A DNA stretch of 64,000 nt from Maratus speciosus (taxonomy: Eukaryota > Arthropoda > Arachnida > Araneae > Salticidae), in the NCBI GenBank assembly GCA_963932465.1, contig OZ010795.1, positions 517,705,451 through 517,769,450 of the forward strand. Reading direction: 5' to 3'. This document shows, piece by piece, positions 1-10,024 of this stretch (the stretch's first letter is position 1; each line of letters begins with the position of its first letter). The notes below the pieces were generated by a model. The model was not told the origin of the DNA and made no database searches. It saw nothing but the letters and a program-made list of their open reading frames with translations. Both the position numbers and the translations under genes were made by a program.

Positions 1-209
1 GTTGAAGAAGAAAAATTTTCATAACTCCGTCAATTCACAAGATATAAAATCTCCATGAATTTATCATATATCTTCTTAATATTGTCTTCAACATTTATAT
101 AGACAAGTTTTTGATAGGGCCAATTCTTAAAGCAAAAACAAATTAAAAATACATAGCGGTTGACGAAAAAAATCATCTTATTAAGGGTGCATTCAAATCC
201 AAACTGTCT

Positions 210-620
210 ATTTTCTTACTCATTTTTAAATTCATTTTTGCTCTCAAACGCATACAATTGCTAGATTCTCTTTTTCAGAAACTATATAATGTACAGTAAT
301 GATCGATTTTTTGATAGAGGCAGAATATATTTCAAAAAAGGATGTCAAAGTGGGCATTTTGAACAGAATTTCCCGAAGCGATTGTGCTAGAAACGAAAAA
401 TATTGCCCTACTGAGAAAATAATTGTTTATTAATCAAGTTTTAATTAATTGAAAGAAAAATAAAAACACAGGTCGCTTATAAATCTTTTAAAAAATCACG
501 TCAGCATGTTTCATATTTTTTTTTTTATTAAATATTAATCTGAAAATGTGCCAGAAAATTTCGAGTTGTTGAGTATGGAATTTTTTTTTTTAATATCGCC
601 TTAACATGATTCTCATAAAA
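210..620. repeat. Degenerate interspersed repeat, family shared with 17375-18185
   Basis: The stretch around 280-385 (TTTTTCAGAAACTATATAAT, then ATTTTTTGATAGAGGCA, then GGGCATTTTGAACAGAATTT) matches 17460-17570 in the same order with many substitutions. A second block near 540-600 (CTGAAAATGTGCCAGAAAAT) matches 17720-17760. No open frame runs through it. I do not recognise the family. Confidence 0.55.
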
Positions 621-1230
621 CCAGCTATTTTATAAAAAGGAAATAAAAACTCGTCAAAAGCAGACAGATAAAACTGTTATAGTGGATTTATATCTAATCA
701 TGATTTAGTTTTTGTTGGTGAAATTAGTATACTTAACTTCGAAATCTACCTCTGCCTGTAGGCCGGGCCGGCAGGGATTTTTTTTTTTTTTTTTTTCTGA
801 TCTAGATTTATGATCGTGAAAAAACGACCTGGGCCCATAATAATTATAACTCGGGCCCTTACACAGCTCTATTCTTCACTTTCTATCAAAAATTATATTG
901 ATGCTGAGGTATAAAATTCTTGCACAAAAACTGAATTTAGTGGAAAGGATATTTTTATTATGAGAGCGCGGAGAAATGTCCGATATGTCCAAGCAGCATA
1001 AGATGGGTTAAAGATTCGATCCCCCTTCCCTCAAAATAGGTGGAAAAGGTCACCCCCGTTGTCTATAAAAAGTAAAGTTTAAGAAAACAGTTTTTTCCTG
1101 CAGTTTTTTTCGGCGTAATTCAGAGTCAAAACTTTTATTCAATAAACTTAAAACTTCTTTTCAGAATGAAAAATAAAGACACTTATTCAGTTCCTGTGAT
1201 AAAATGATACATCGTTCAAAGTATTTTTCT
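621..1230. other. AT-rich non-coding stretch, nothing recognised
   Basis: It holds homopolymer T runs (around 779-796) and a short GC-rich patch (GGCCGGGCCGGCAGGGA near 763). There is no ORF of coding character, no terminal repeats and no RNA gene that I can see. Confidence 0.4.
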
Positions 1231-1239
1231 CAGATTCAA

Positions 1240-1420
1240 GCCACCTGCTTGTCTTGCGATTGGTGAGCTGGTTACTGAACAAGAGCTTGCTTGGTTCGAA
1301 CCCAATCAGGTATGGATGTGTGTATTGGGTCAGATTCCATTTTAAACTGAAGTCTCGGTCTGTTTAGCTCACGTGTGCAAGAGATGACCATAGCATCCCT
1401 AACCAACAAAAACAATCGCA
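1240..1420 (+). repeat. Possible tRNA-derived SINE
   Basis: A perfect pol III B-box-like GGTTCGAACCC lies near 1293, preceded by an A-box-like region (GATTGGTGAGCTGG) and followed by about 100 bp of non-tRNA sequence ending in CCCTAACCAACAAAAAC. That layout fits a tRNA-headed SINE. The A box is poor and no target duplication was found, so this is tentative. Confidence 0.35.
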
Positions 1421-2295
1421 GATTCTCTGAAAATTACTTTCATAATTATACTTAAAACTGCGTAATTTTAGCCATAAGAAAGAATTTTTCATTAAAATCT
1501 TTAATTTTCACAATTATGTGCACATGTTTTTCGTTTTGTTCCTTGGATTAAATAAATCTCTGATAAAGTCACCTGCATAACAAGAGGCTTGTATAAAGGA
1601 CATTTTGTTCCATGAATTTGTTCAAGGAAAGACTAATAAATCTAATTATCACAAAATGAAAAATCTCAGCCTCAGATTCATTTGAATCTGTCTATGTGTA
1701 TCCTTATTCAAATTTGTAGACTTCTACGTGTGATAGATTTCCCTAACCGTCGTCAGCAAACAAACAAACACGCAGAAGACACACGGACAAGAAACCCTTT
1801 TGTTATTAATATAGATATTATAATATAAAAAAAATTGTAAGCACTTTTTCTTAATGTGTGTCTTTATATTTTATAAATAATAATACAGTGTTATCATCAG
1901 TAAGAACATCATAACAAGCATTTTAGACTATTAACCCCTTCGCAACAAGCGTTGTTTAAAGAAATACTGATCTCTTATCACCGATAATTCATAAAAGAAA
2001 TTTTTTCCTAATTAATTGCAAAAATCTGCGATTGAAAAAAAGGAAAATTTTATATTCAAATTTACCGGTATTAGTTATCAAGGATTCTGAGAACCATTCA
2101 TGTCACAAATACGTGAAATTTTTCGCGAAACGGTTAAACTGTCATGCATGGCAACCTCAAAGAAGTTTGTATTGAAAAGCTATACCTAACCCCCCCCCCT
2201 CCCCCAGCGAACTAATTTTTATTTCTCTACCAGCACACTCGCTCTTCATTAAACGGGCCTGCGATAACCTTAAATATGTCTCAAATTTGTAGATA
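1421..2295. other. AT-rich non-coding stretch
   Basis: No coding frame was found. A short CCCTAACCGTCGTCAGCAAA followed by CAAACAAACAAAC near 1742-1770 resembles a SINE 3' tail, but no head is attached. A poly-C run lies near 2190. Confidence 0.35.
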
Positions 2296-2297
2296 TA

Positions 2298-3718
2298 GAC
2301 TATATGGCCAAAGGTGACCGGTCACTTGTGATTTTTGACGTTTTGTCAAATATCTAGAAAAATACATGAGGAATTAACCTGAAATTGCAGGTGTGTAAAC
2401 AGTATTGTATTGGTCATATATTTCCGCGAAGATTTTTTCCCGAAACCCCATCGGGGACCGTCAAAAAATTTAAAAAGAACGAATATCTTTTGGATAACCA
2501 TGTAAAAACTAATGGAGCAAAAGCGTTTAAACTCGAGATTATTAATAAGTGGCTTATTGTAATATACTGTGTTCATTTTTATCAGGATAGCATGTATACT
2601 CGTAGAGAAATTAGGTTTTTATAAAAACAGTCCCAAATTTCACCAAGTTTTTTAGCTTATAATTTGCAGAGTTCTTAATATAAAAAAAAGTTCTTTTCAG
2701 AAAATATGACGAACACCATTGTACACAATACCCCGTAATCAGAATGAAAAAATAATAAGAATTGGATGAAAAATGAGCAGGATTACTAAAAAATGTTTCA
2801 CGGCGCATGCGCGAATACAATCAAAATATAATGTGCATAATGTGTTAGCTAAATGTAAAGAGCAACTTTTGTAAATGTCTCAAAAACATAGTTTGAAAAG
2901 TCTGATAATAATCGTTTATAGAATAAGCTCAACATCCGTTGTTCCCAAAATGAAGCAAAAGCATAAGGGGTTGTATCCATATATCCATTGATTAGTGCCA
3001 ATTTAGCATACACAATATTGCACGTAATACTGCATTTGGATACAATCCCTCATCTTTTTGCTTCATTTTGGGAACAACGGATTTTGAGCTTATTCTATAA
3101 ACGATTATTATCAGACTTTTCAAACTATGTTTTTGAGACTTTTACAAAAGTTGCTCTATACATTTACCTAACACATTATGCACATTATATTTTGATTGCA
3201 TTCGCGCATGCGCAGTGAAACATTTTTTAGTAAAACTGCTCATTTTTCATCCAATTTTTATTATTTTTTAATTCTGATTTTGGGGTATTATGTACAATGT
3301 TCTTCGTCATATTTTCTGAAAAGAACTTTTTTTTTTAATATTAAGAATGCAAATTATAAGCAAAAAATTTGGCGAAATTTGGGACTGTTTTTATAAAAGC
3401 CTTAATTTCTCTAAGAGTACACATGCTATCCTCATAAAAATGAACACAGTATATTAAAATAAGCCACTTATTAATAATCTCGAGTTTAAACGTTTTTGCT
3501 CCGTTAGTTTTTACAGGGTTATCCAAAAGATATTCGTTATTTTTCAATTTTTTGACGGTCCCCTATGGGTTTTCGGGAAAAAATCTTCGCGGAAATATAT
3601 GACCTATACAATACTGTTTACACAGCTGCAATTTCAGGTTAATTCCTCATGCATTTTTCTAGATATTTAACAAAACGTCAAAAATCGCAAGTGACCGGTC
3701 ACCTTTGGCCATATAGTG
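2298..3718. mobile_element. Tc1/mariner-type foldback element (1.42 kb palindrome), TA target duplication
   Basis: The left end GACTATATGGCCAAAGG and the reverse complement of the right end CACTATATGGCCAAAGG differ at one base. They are flanked by TA at 2296-2297 and 3719-3720. The arms stay complementary almost to the centre near 3008, so the whole element is one long imperfect hairpin with arms of about 700 bp. No transposase frame is present; small ORFs on both strands are mirror images created by the palindrome. TA target plus GGCCAAA-type ends is typical of Tc1/mariner-derived non-autonomous elements. Arm divergence is visible but modest. Confidence 0.8.
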
Positions 3719-3720
3719 TA

Positions 3721-4494
3721 TGTAACCCGATTTTTGTAAGAATTTATACTTGAAGACGAAAATCTTTCCAAACGACCCTTGTATTGAGGTTCCCGCAATA
3801 TTTATATTTTTAAAAGCAGAATATGTTGTTTTAAAGTAAAATGTAAACGCTCTTTAAGTGGGTTTCATATGCTTTCAAAAAAAAAAAAAACTAATTTAAA
3901 ATTTTAAAGTGTACGGATTTTTTTTCCATATCGGGCCATTTAATATCGACCCGTTCGAAATACGAAAAAATGAAAGGCACAAAACTACATCTATGTTGCT
4001 TAAGCTTTCTAACGGAGTAATCCCTTTTAAAAAATATTAATATTAACCATTAAAAAAAATTAAGAAATGACGAATTTGTAACTTTTTGAAAAAAAAAAAT
4101 CGTTTGCTAATTTTTTTCTGAGATGTTTAAAAATCAGCACGAGCTTCGGAAAGTAAAAAGAAAAGAAACACAGATACCAAGACATATCTACATTCATTTT
4201 CCCTTTGAAAACCGAAATCCGCTTTAAAAAATTTTAATAATAATCATTTAAAAAATATATTTTCCGAAACTCACTCTCCTATTTTTTTTCCTTTCTTGTT
4301 TTTTTTCCTTTATTATTTTCGAAATATTTAACGTTTTTTACTCGCAATTTTTAATCTAAATACGAAAAGACAAATCACGCACGCTTAACAAACTTACTTT
4401 CAGCTTTAAAAAGAAATCTTCGGTTTTAAACTATATAAATATTTAATCTTTTAAACAAATTCGTTTCTGGAAGTCACTTCATGATTATAGCGAT
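3721..4494. other. AT-rich non-coding stretch
   Basis: It contains many A and T homopolymers. No coding frame, terminal repeat or RNA gene was recognised. Confidence 0.4.
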
Positions 4495-4997
4495 TCAGGA
4501 TTATATATTGGATAGGAGCACGAAATAACAGAAAATTAATCTACTGAAAAAATAATTAAACACGGGTTTTAGCGATTTTAGAATTTCATCCCCTTAAGGG
4601 GGTTAAAAGTGGGGTCGAAAATTTTAGAAAATTTCGTCTATCTCAGTAGTCGTTTTAAATAGTAGTGTGAAATTCCAGAAAATAAATCTAGTAAAAAAAT
4701 AAATAATTACGTGTTTCAGCGATTTTAGAAATCCCCCCCCCCCCCTTAATGGGGTTAAAAGGGGCGATAGGAAATTTTAGAATATTTGGTATATCTCAGC
4801 TGCCGGTTTAGGTAGCAGAGTGAAATTCCAGAAAATAAATCTACTAAAAAAATAATTAAACATGTATTTCAACAATTTTTGAAATCCCTCCTTAAGTGTC
4901 TTAAAAGAAGGGTCGATAATTTTAGAACATTTGGCATATCTCTGCAGTTTTAGGTAGGGGCGTGAAATTCCGGAAAATAAATCTCTCTATTCTAAAA
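4495..4997. repeat. Minisatellite, about 3 units of ~150 bp
   Basis: Units restart near 4540, 4690 and 4839 with CTACTRAAAAAATAATTAAAC. Each carries TTCAGCGATTTTAG, a CCCCTTAAGGGGGTTAAAA-type short palindrome, ATATCTCAG and GTGAAATTCCAGAAAATAAA. The same family forms a five-unit array at 11248-12003. Poly-C length differs between units. Confidence 0.85.
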
Positions 4998-5308
4998 AAA
5001 AGTAACTACCGCTGTCACCGCCGCCGGTTTTGAATTTTTTGTGACCGGAGGTCTTTCTTCGTTAATATTAAGAAAAATAATGCATACAAAAATATGAAGA
5101 TCGGTAGTATTATACAGAAATGTTTGATAAACACGCTGATGCAGACAGTTTTCAGATCGAAGAATTATTTTAAGAGATATTTAATGCTAAATTAATACTT
5201 GGAAATTATTCCAGAGAGAAACATTCGCCTTGGATACAATATTTCAAATGAAAATCAAATTTCGAAGTAATTGCTTAAAAGGCGCAAAGACCATCATAGT
5301 GAAAAAGA

Positions 5309-5379
5309 TTCCAAGCCGGGAATCGAACCCGGGCCATCAGTATAGCGCACTGACGTTCTACCGACTAAACCACTTGGAA
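5309..5379 (-). tRNA. tRNA-like sequence or tRNA pseudogene (minus arm)
   Basis: Read on the minus strand, the 71 nt fold as a cloverleaf: 7 bp acceptor TTCCAAG/CTTGGAA, D arm GTTT/GAAC, anticodon stem TCAGT/ACTGA and T arm CCGGG/CCCGG with loop TTCGATT. A-box TGGTTTAGTCGG and B-box GGTTCGATTCC are intact. The anticodon loop GCGCTAT has C rather than the invariant U at position 33, and formal anticodon GCT would need a long Ser variable arm that is absent. I therefore call it tRNA-derived and probably not functional. Confidence 0.5.
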
Positions 5380-5426
5380 CGATACACAGCTCGGAAATAG
5401 TGAGAAGGTTTCCGAGCTGTGTATCG

Positions 5427-5497
5427 TTCCAAGTGGTTTAGTCGGTAGAACGTCAGTGCGCTATACTGATTGCCCGGGTTCGATTCCCGGCTTGGAA
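5427..5497 (+). tRNA. tRNA-like sequence or tRNA pseudogene (plus arm)
   Basis: It is the mirror copy of the minus-strand tRNA-like sequence at 5309-5379, with one visible difference in the variable loop (TTGC here, TGGC there). It has the same complete acceptor, D, anticodon and T stems and the same C33 anomaly. The two copies face away from each other across a 47 bp centre, so a transcript through both would form a very long hairpin. Confidence 0.5.
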
Positions 5498-5592
5498 TCT
5501 TTTTCACTATGATGGTCTTTGCGCCTTTTAAGCAATTACTTCGAAATTTGATTTTCATTTGAAATATTTAATGCTAAAGTTGGACAAAATCG

Positions 5593-5778
5593 TGTTAAAA
5601 TAAAATTGTACTTTTTCTTATCTCCCATAGACGGCGCTGTGCCGATGTATTTTTCTCACTATGTTTACTTTTCGCAGTTACCGGCGAGACGAGTGAGTAG
5701 ATGTTCGTACTGTAATTTTGCTGTTAAAACGTAACTTAATAAATTCTTTCTTTCCTCGTATTATATAATTTTTCTACA
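5593..5778 (+). repeat. Copia 5' LTR
   Basis: It is 186 bp, TG...CA, and identical to the 3' LTR except for two single-base differences (TTTTTCTTATC versus TTTTCCTTATC; CACTATG versus CACTATA). AATAAATTC near its right side could serve as a polyadenylation signal in the 3' copy. Confidence 0.95.
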
Positions 5779-5807
5779 GGTTATGGGCCCAGCACGCTTC
5801 CACTGCG
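5779..5807 (+). promoter_or_regulatory. Copia primer binding site, internal initiator-Met tRNA type
   Basis: The sequence begins GGTTATGGGCCCAGCACGC immediately after the LTR. It is complementary to the middle of arthropod initiator-Met tRNA (anticodon stem-loop and D-arm side), not to its CCA end. The match as I recall the tRNA extends over about 29 nt. This is the half-tRNA priming known for Drosophila copia. Confidence 0.85.
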
Positions 5808-5961
5808 TGTGAGGTTTTCTGTTGGAAAGAATTTGATCGTTTTTAATTTAACTTGTGTTTGCGTTTTGATTTTTTGAGTTCTACGGCGATTGCTAAGCCT
5901 AACGAAGTAAGCGTTTCTTTGAACTGTTTTCTGGACTTTGTTTTCGATTTTCCAGACAAAA

Positions 5962-6861
5962 ATGGAAAGTGACAGAGTGAAAATAGAAAAGCTTGTGGAC
6001 TCAAATAATTGGACACAGTGGAAATTCCAAGTACGGGCGATTTTAGATGCTCGTGATGCGTTAGAACTGATTGATGGAACGCATGTACAACCGACAGTTG
6101 GTAGCAATAATTACGATGCTGAAATGAAGAAATGGAAGAAAGCAAACAAAACGGCAAAAGAGATTTTTGCGACAATGGTGGATAAAACGCCCTTAGCTTT
6201 AATTATGAACTGTGAAAATGCTAGAGAAATGTGGGTTAAATTATTAGATGTGTATGAACAAAGATCAGCGGACTCTGTTTATTTACTTCAAACTAAATTC
6301 CGAGAGTATCGCTATGTTGCTGGTGATGATATAGCTACACATATTAGCAAAATCGAATCTTTTGCTCGACGATTACGCGAACTTGGAGAACCACTATCAG
6401 ATTCACTAGTGATAACAACCATTTTGAATACATTACCTTCGCAGTATCGTCATTTTCATAGTGCTTGGGACTCAACACCTTTGGATGATTGTACATTGTC
6501 GAAATTAACATCTAGACTGATGATTGAAGAAACTAGATTAGGTATTGTTGATGGGAATATAAATCGTGAATCAGCATTGGTAATGGAAAAACGACAGCCA
6601 AATAAGAACTTTTCCAAAACCAGAAGTGTAGAAAATGTTCATTTTAATAATGAAAAAGGCAAGTATGACAAAAGGAAACCAAAATTACGATGTTGGACTT
6701 GTGGAGGGCCACATCTAAGGCGTAATTGTATAAAGAATCAACAAAATAATATATATTCTGATAAGAAAAAAGAAGATAGTAACGGTTTTGCCTTTGTAAA
6801 TACATTTCAGTCAGATGAATCAGGAAGATCAAAGTGGATAATTGATTCTGGATGTACTTAA
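5962..6861 (+). CDS. gag: Copia Gag plus start of protease, ended by in-frame TAA
   Basis: The ATG at 5962 sits in AAAATGG context and opens a 299-codon frame. The N-terminal part resembles copia-type Gag (UBN2 family), with residues such as NNWTQWKFQV near 14-23. A CCHC zinc knuckle, CWTCGGPHLRRNC, lies near residues 244-256 (C-X2-C-X4-H-X4-C) and would bind the element's RNA in virus-like particles. The frame then runs into the aspartic protease signature WIIDSGCT with catalytic Asp near residue 295. It stops at TAA (6859-6861), one codon before the His normally found in this motif. The downstream pol frame is in the same phase, so this is one Gag-Pol polyprotein cut by a nonsense codon, most simply a recent C-to-T change. 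Confidence 0.9.
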   Translation: MESDRVKIEKLVDSNNWTQWKFQVRAILDARDALELIDGTHVQPTVGSNNYDAEMKKWKKANKTAKEIFATMVDKTPLALIMNCENAREMWVKLLDVYEQRSADSVYLLQTKFREYRYVAGDDIATHISKIESFARRLRELGEPLSDSLVITTILNTLPSQYRHFHSAWDSTPLDDCTLSKLTSRLMIEETRLGIVDGNINRESALVMEKRQPNKNFSKTRSVENVHFNNEKGKYDKRKPKLRCWTCGGPHLRRNCIKNQQNNIYSDKKKEDSNGFAFVNTFQSDESGRSKWIIDSGCT

Positions 6862-9786
6862 CATGTGTGTTGGAAACCTGAATATTTTAAAACATATAAA
6901 GAATTAGAAGAAAAGGTTATGTTTGAACTTGGTGATGGTAGAAAAATTTTAGCCAAAGGTATTGGTAATATCAAAATTCGTTCAAATCTAGATGGAAAAG
7001 AACATCATTTTTGTGATGTTATGTATGTTCCTGAAATGAAGGCAAATTTATTTTCTGTAAAATCAGCAGCAGAGAAAGGTTTCATACAAACCATTGAAGG
7101 AAATAAATGGAAATTTACGAAAAATAATAAACTTATTGTTGAAGGATATCGATATGGAGATATGTACTTTCTAGATATAGATGTTTTGGAAAATGAAGAA
7201 AGTAGCCTTATGGTAAGAAATCAGAAAGAAAATTCTCTTCAAATATGGCATGAACGATTTGGTCATCAGAGTAAAAATCATACAAAAGAATTGCTGAAAA
7301 CGAAAGGAATTGAAATATCTCAAACTGATGAGACTGAATATTGTGATGGTTGTGCAATTGGGAAGTTTCAGAGAACAAATTTTCGAGAAATGCCAAAAGC
7401 CAGTAAAGCTGGTGAACTAATTGTCAGTGACGTCTGTGGTCCAATGCAAGAAGCATCTTTTCAAGGTTCTAAATATTTTGTTACATTCAAAGATAATTAC
7501 ACCCAGTACCGTAAAGTATATTTTATGCAACATAAAAGTGAAGTGAAAGATAAATTGCAACAGTTCTTAGCATACGTTAAAACTCAAACTGGAAATACAG
7601 TCAAGACAGTTATGTCAGATAATGGAGGAGAGTATACAGATCAAGATTTCATAGATTGCCTAGTGAAAAATGGAATTGAAATTGGAAGATCAGCTGCGTA
7701 TACACCTCAACAGAATGGACGTGCTGAACGTGAGAATAGAATATTGATAGAAATGGCGAGAACAATGCTGTTAACAAAGGGATTGTCAAAACGCTTCTGG
7801 GCTGAAGCAGTGAACTGTTCTGCATATATCTTAAATCGTACTGGTAAGAGTCGTGATAAAAGTAAAACACCTTATGAAGCATGGTATGGAAGGGAATATT
7901 CATTAAAGCACTTGAGAATTTTTGGAAGTCAATGTATTGTCCAAATTCCGAAGCAACGACGTGTTGACAAGAAGTTTGGTAAAACAAGTATACGGGGAAT
8001 TTTTGTGGGCTATGAAGAAGTCACTGGAAATTATAGAGTGTATACAGGTGAAAATCGAATAGAAATAAGTAGAGATGTTGAATTTCATGAAGTTTCAGTG
8101 CCAAATACATTGATAGATTGGAGTCAGGGAGAGCAAGAGGTGGAATTGGTAGAGAAGGAAGACAAAGATAACCAATTGGAACAAGAACCAGTAAGATACC
8201 AGTTGAGAGATCGTTCAACGATACAACCACCTATACGCTATTCCCATCTTTGTCAAAAGGTAATTGAACCTCAGTCATACCAGGAAGCTATGGAAGTACC
8301 TGAAAAACAAAAATGGATTGAAGCTATGGAAGATGAGATGCATTCCCATCAAAAGAACGGCACTTGGGAACTTGTGAAACGTGATAACACGATGCAACCA
8401 TTGACTGCCAAATGGGTTTTTCGTGTCAAAACAAATGAAAATGATGAAATTGAACGCTTTAAAGCACGTTTGGTGATTAGAGGATTTGAGCAACAATATG
8501 GAGTAAACTATGAAGAGACTTTTAGTCCGGTTATAAGGTATGATACTGTACGTTCTATATTTTGGTTTATTTATTTTAAGAAATTAAAAATAGCACAATT
8601 TGATTGCAAGACTGCATTTTTAAATGGAACCCTTGATGAACTGATATACATGGAGCAACCAGAAGGTTATAATGATAGATCTGGACGTGTTTGCAGATTG
8701 ATTCGAAGTCTATATGGTCTAAAACAGGCACCTAGATGCTGGAATCAAAGACTAACTGAATTTTTAACAAGCGTTGGATTTAGAGCTAGTAGTTATGACC
8801 CTTGTGCATATCTGAGGTATGTTGGTAAAAATTTAGTCATTATTGCTGTATATGTTGACGATGGACTGATTGCTGCTACTGATAAGGAAGATATTCAAAA
8901 ACTTCTTAGCCAGTTACAAACTGAATTTGAAATCACGATTTGTGAAAATGTCAGACAATTTCTTGGTTTTCAAATTGAATTAATGAAAGACAACATAAGA
9001 ATTCATCAGGCAGCTTATGCTAAAAGAACACTGTCGATGTTTGAAATGGGTGACTGTAAACCTGCTAAAGTGCCAGTAGATAAAAGTTCTTTAGATATCC
9101 TGTATCGTGAAAATGAATTGGATTCTGAACATCCAGTTGCATCAGCTATTGGAAGATTAATGTATTTAGATGTTGTTTCAAGACCAGATTTGGCATACGC
9201 AGTTAGAAAAGCTGTACAGTGGATGTCAACACCTACTGTTGGATCATGGAAATTCATTAAACATATTTTGAGGTATCTGAAAGGTACAATAAACATGGGA
9301 ATCCACTACAGTGGCTCAACAGACGGTTATATCAATGTGTTTTCTGATGCTGACTATGCTGGGGATGTGCAAACAAGAAGATCCACAACAGGATACATTT
9401 CCACCTTAGGTGATGGTGCAATTACTTGGAGTAGCCAAAGACAAGGATGTGTGGCCCTTTCTACGACAGAATCTGAGTACATGGCTGCATCAACAGAATC
9501 CAAAGAGTTGGTCTGGTTGACCAATTTAATAAGTGAATTTCAACCTGGAATACAAGGACGTCTACTCGTTGATAACCAAAGTGCAATTCGGTTAGCTAGT
9601 AATCCAACTAACCATAGATGCACCAAGCATATAGATATTAGATATCATCATATAAGAGAGTTAGTGGAAGAGAAAAAGATCTTGATAGAGTATGTGGACA
9701 CTGTAAATCAAGTAGCAGATATGATGACAAAGCCTATGGGACATTTACGTTTAAAAGAACTATGTGTAAATATTGGACTCGTTTAA
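6862..9786 (+). CDS. pol: Copia Pol: protease remainder, integrase, reverse transcriptase, RNase H
   Basis: This continues the gag frame directly after the TAA at 6859-6861; it has no ATG of its own at the junction. Counting from 6865 (973 codons): the integrase H2C2 zinc finger (WHERFGH...CDGC) is near residues 129-165. The integrase DDE core has Asp at about 189 and 252 and Glu at about 288, giving the D-X35-E spacing. RT motifs are FDCKTAFLNG near 578 and YVDDGLIAA near 663, and RNase H motifs are DADYAGD near 828 and DNQSAI near 903. The C-terminus KELCVNIGLV is followed by TAA. No frameshift or further stop is present. The proteins would copy the genomic RNA and integrate the cDNA. Confidence 0.95.
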   Translation, partial: HVCWKPEYFKTYKELEEKVMFELGDGRKILAKGIGNIKIRSNLDGKEHHFCDVMYVPEMKANLFSVKSAAEKGFIQTIEGNKWKFTKNNKLIVEGYRYGDMYFLDIDVLENEESSLMVRNQKENSLQIWHERFGHQSKNHTKELLKTKGIEISQTDETEYCDGCAIGKFQRTNFREMPKASKAGELIVSDVCGPMQEASFQGSKYFVTFKDNYTQYRKVYFMQHKSEVKDKLQQFLAYVKTQTGNTVKTVMSDNGGEYTDQDFIDCLVKNGIEIGRSAAYTPQQNGRAERENRILIEMARTMLLTKGLSKRFWAEAVNCSAYILNRTGKSRDKSKTPYEAWYGREYSLKHLRIFGSQCIVQIPKQRRVDKKFGKTSIRGIFVGYEEVTGNYRVYTGENRIEISRDVEFHEVSVPNTLIDWSQGEQEVELVEKEDKDNQLEQEPVRYQLRDRSTIQPPIRYSHLCQKVIEPQSYQEAMEVPEKQKWIEAMEDEMHSHQKNGTWELVKRDNTMQPLTAKWVFRVKTNENDEIERFKARLVIRGFEQQYGVNYEETFSPVIRYDTVRSIFWFIYFKKLKIAQFDCKTAFLNGTLDELIYMEQPEGYNDRSGRVCRLIRSLYGLKQAPRCWNQRLTEFLTSVGFRASSYDPCAYLRYVGKNLVIIAVYVDDGLIAATDKEDIQKLLSQLQTEFEITICENVRQFLGFQIELMKDNIRIHQAAYAKRTLSMFEMGDCKPAKVPVDKSSLDILYRENELDSEHPVASAIGRLMYLDVVSRPDLAYAVRKAVQWMSTPTVGSWKFIKHILRYLKGTINMGIHYSGSTDGYINVFSDADYAGDVQTRRSTTGYISTLGDGAITWSSQRQGCVALSTTESEYMAASTESKELVWLTNLISEFQPGIQGRLLVDNQSAIRLASNPTNHRCTKHIDIRYHHIRELVEEKKILIEYVDTVNQVADMMTKPMGHLRLKELCVNIGLV

Positions 9787-9833
9787 GACTGTGAGCTATT
9801 CATATTTCAGGAATAGTCCAATTTTAAGGAGAG

Positions 9834-10019
9834 TGTTAAAATAAAATTGTACTTTTCCTTATCTCCCATAGACGGCGCTGTGCCGATGTATTTTTCTCAC
9901 TATATTTACTTTTCGCAGTTACCGGCGAGACGAGTGAGTAGATGTTCGTACTGTAATTTTGCTGTTAAAACGTAACTTAATAAATTCTTTCTTTCCTCGT
10001 ATTATATAATTTTTCTACA
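9834..10019 (+). repeat. Copia 3' LTR
   Basis: It is 186 bp, preceded by the polypurine tract AAGGAGAG and followed by the target duplication AATCG (10020-10024). It differs from the 5' LTR at two positions. Confidence 0.95.
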
Positions 10020-10024
10020 AATCG

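Larger units (their letters stand above)
5192..5563. mobile_element. Insertion carrying a tRNA-like palindrome, flanked by a 15 bp direct repeat
   Basis: ATATTTAATGCTAAA occurs at 5177-5191 and 5564-5578, which looks like a target-site duplication of LINE-mobilised length. Most of the enclosed sequence is an inverted repeat (5238-5568, centre near 5403) whose arms each contain a complete tRNA-like cloverleaf. The palindrome slightly overlaps the right direct repeat. The event could be insertion of a foldback SINE, or a SINE insertion followed by inverted duplication. Confidence 0.6.
5593..10019 (+). mobile_element. Ty1/copia LTR retrotransposon, nearly intact
   Basis: The two 186 bp LTRs (5593-5778, 9834-10019) begin TGTTAAAATA, end TTTCTACA and differ at two positions. 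The target duplication AATCG is at 5588-5592 and 10020-10024. The primer binding site follows the 5' LTR directly, and a purine-rich tract AAGGAGAG (9826-9833) precedes the 3' LTR. Between them lies one continuous gag-pol frame interrupted by a single TAA. The domain order protease, integrase, reverse transcriptase, RNase H defines the copia superfamily. Near-identical LTRs indicate a recent insertion. Confidence 0.97.

Noticed and set aside
2346..3547. Mirror-image small ORFs in the first palindrome
   Set aside because: The same peptides appear on both strands because the DNA is an inverted repeat; there are no domains.
5309..5497. A functional divergent tRNA gene pair
   Set aside because: C replaces U33 in both anticodon loops, the anticodon does not fit the variable arm, and the pair sits in a palindrome with insertion-like direct repeats.
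5781..6175. Two ~110-codon minus-strand frames over the copia gag start
   Set aside because: They are shadows of the plus-strand gag; copia structure on the plus strand explains the region.
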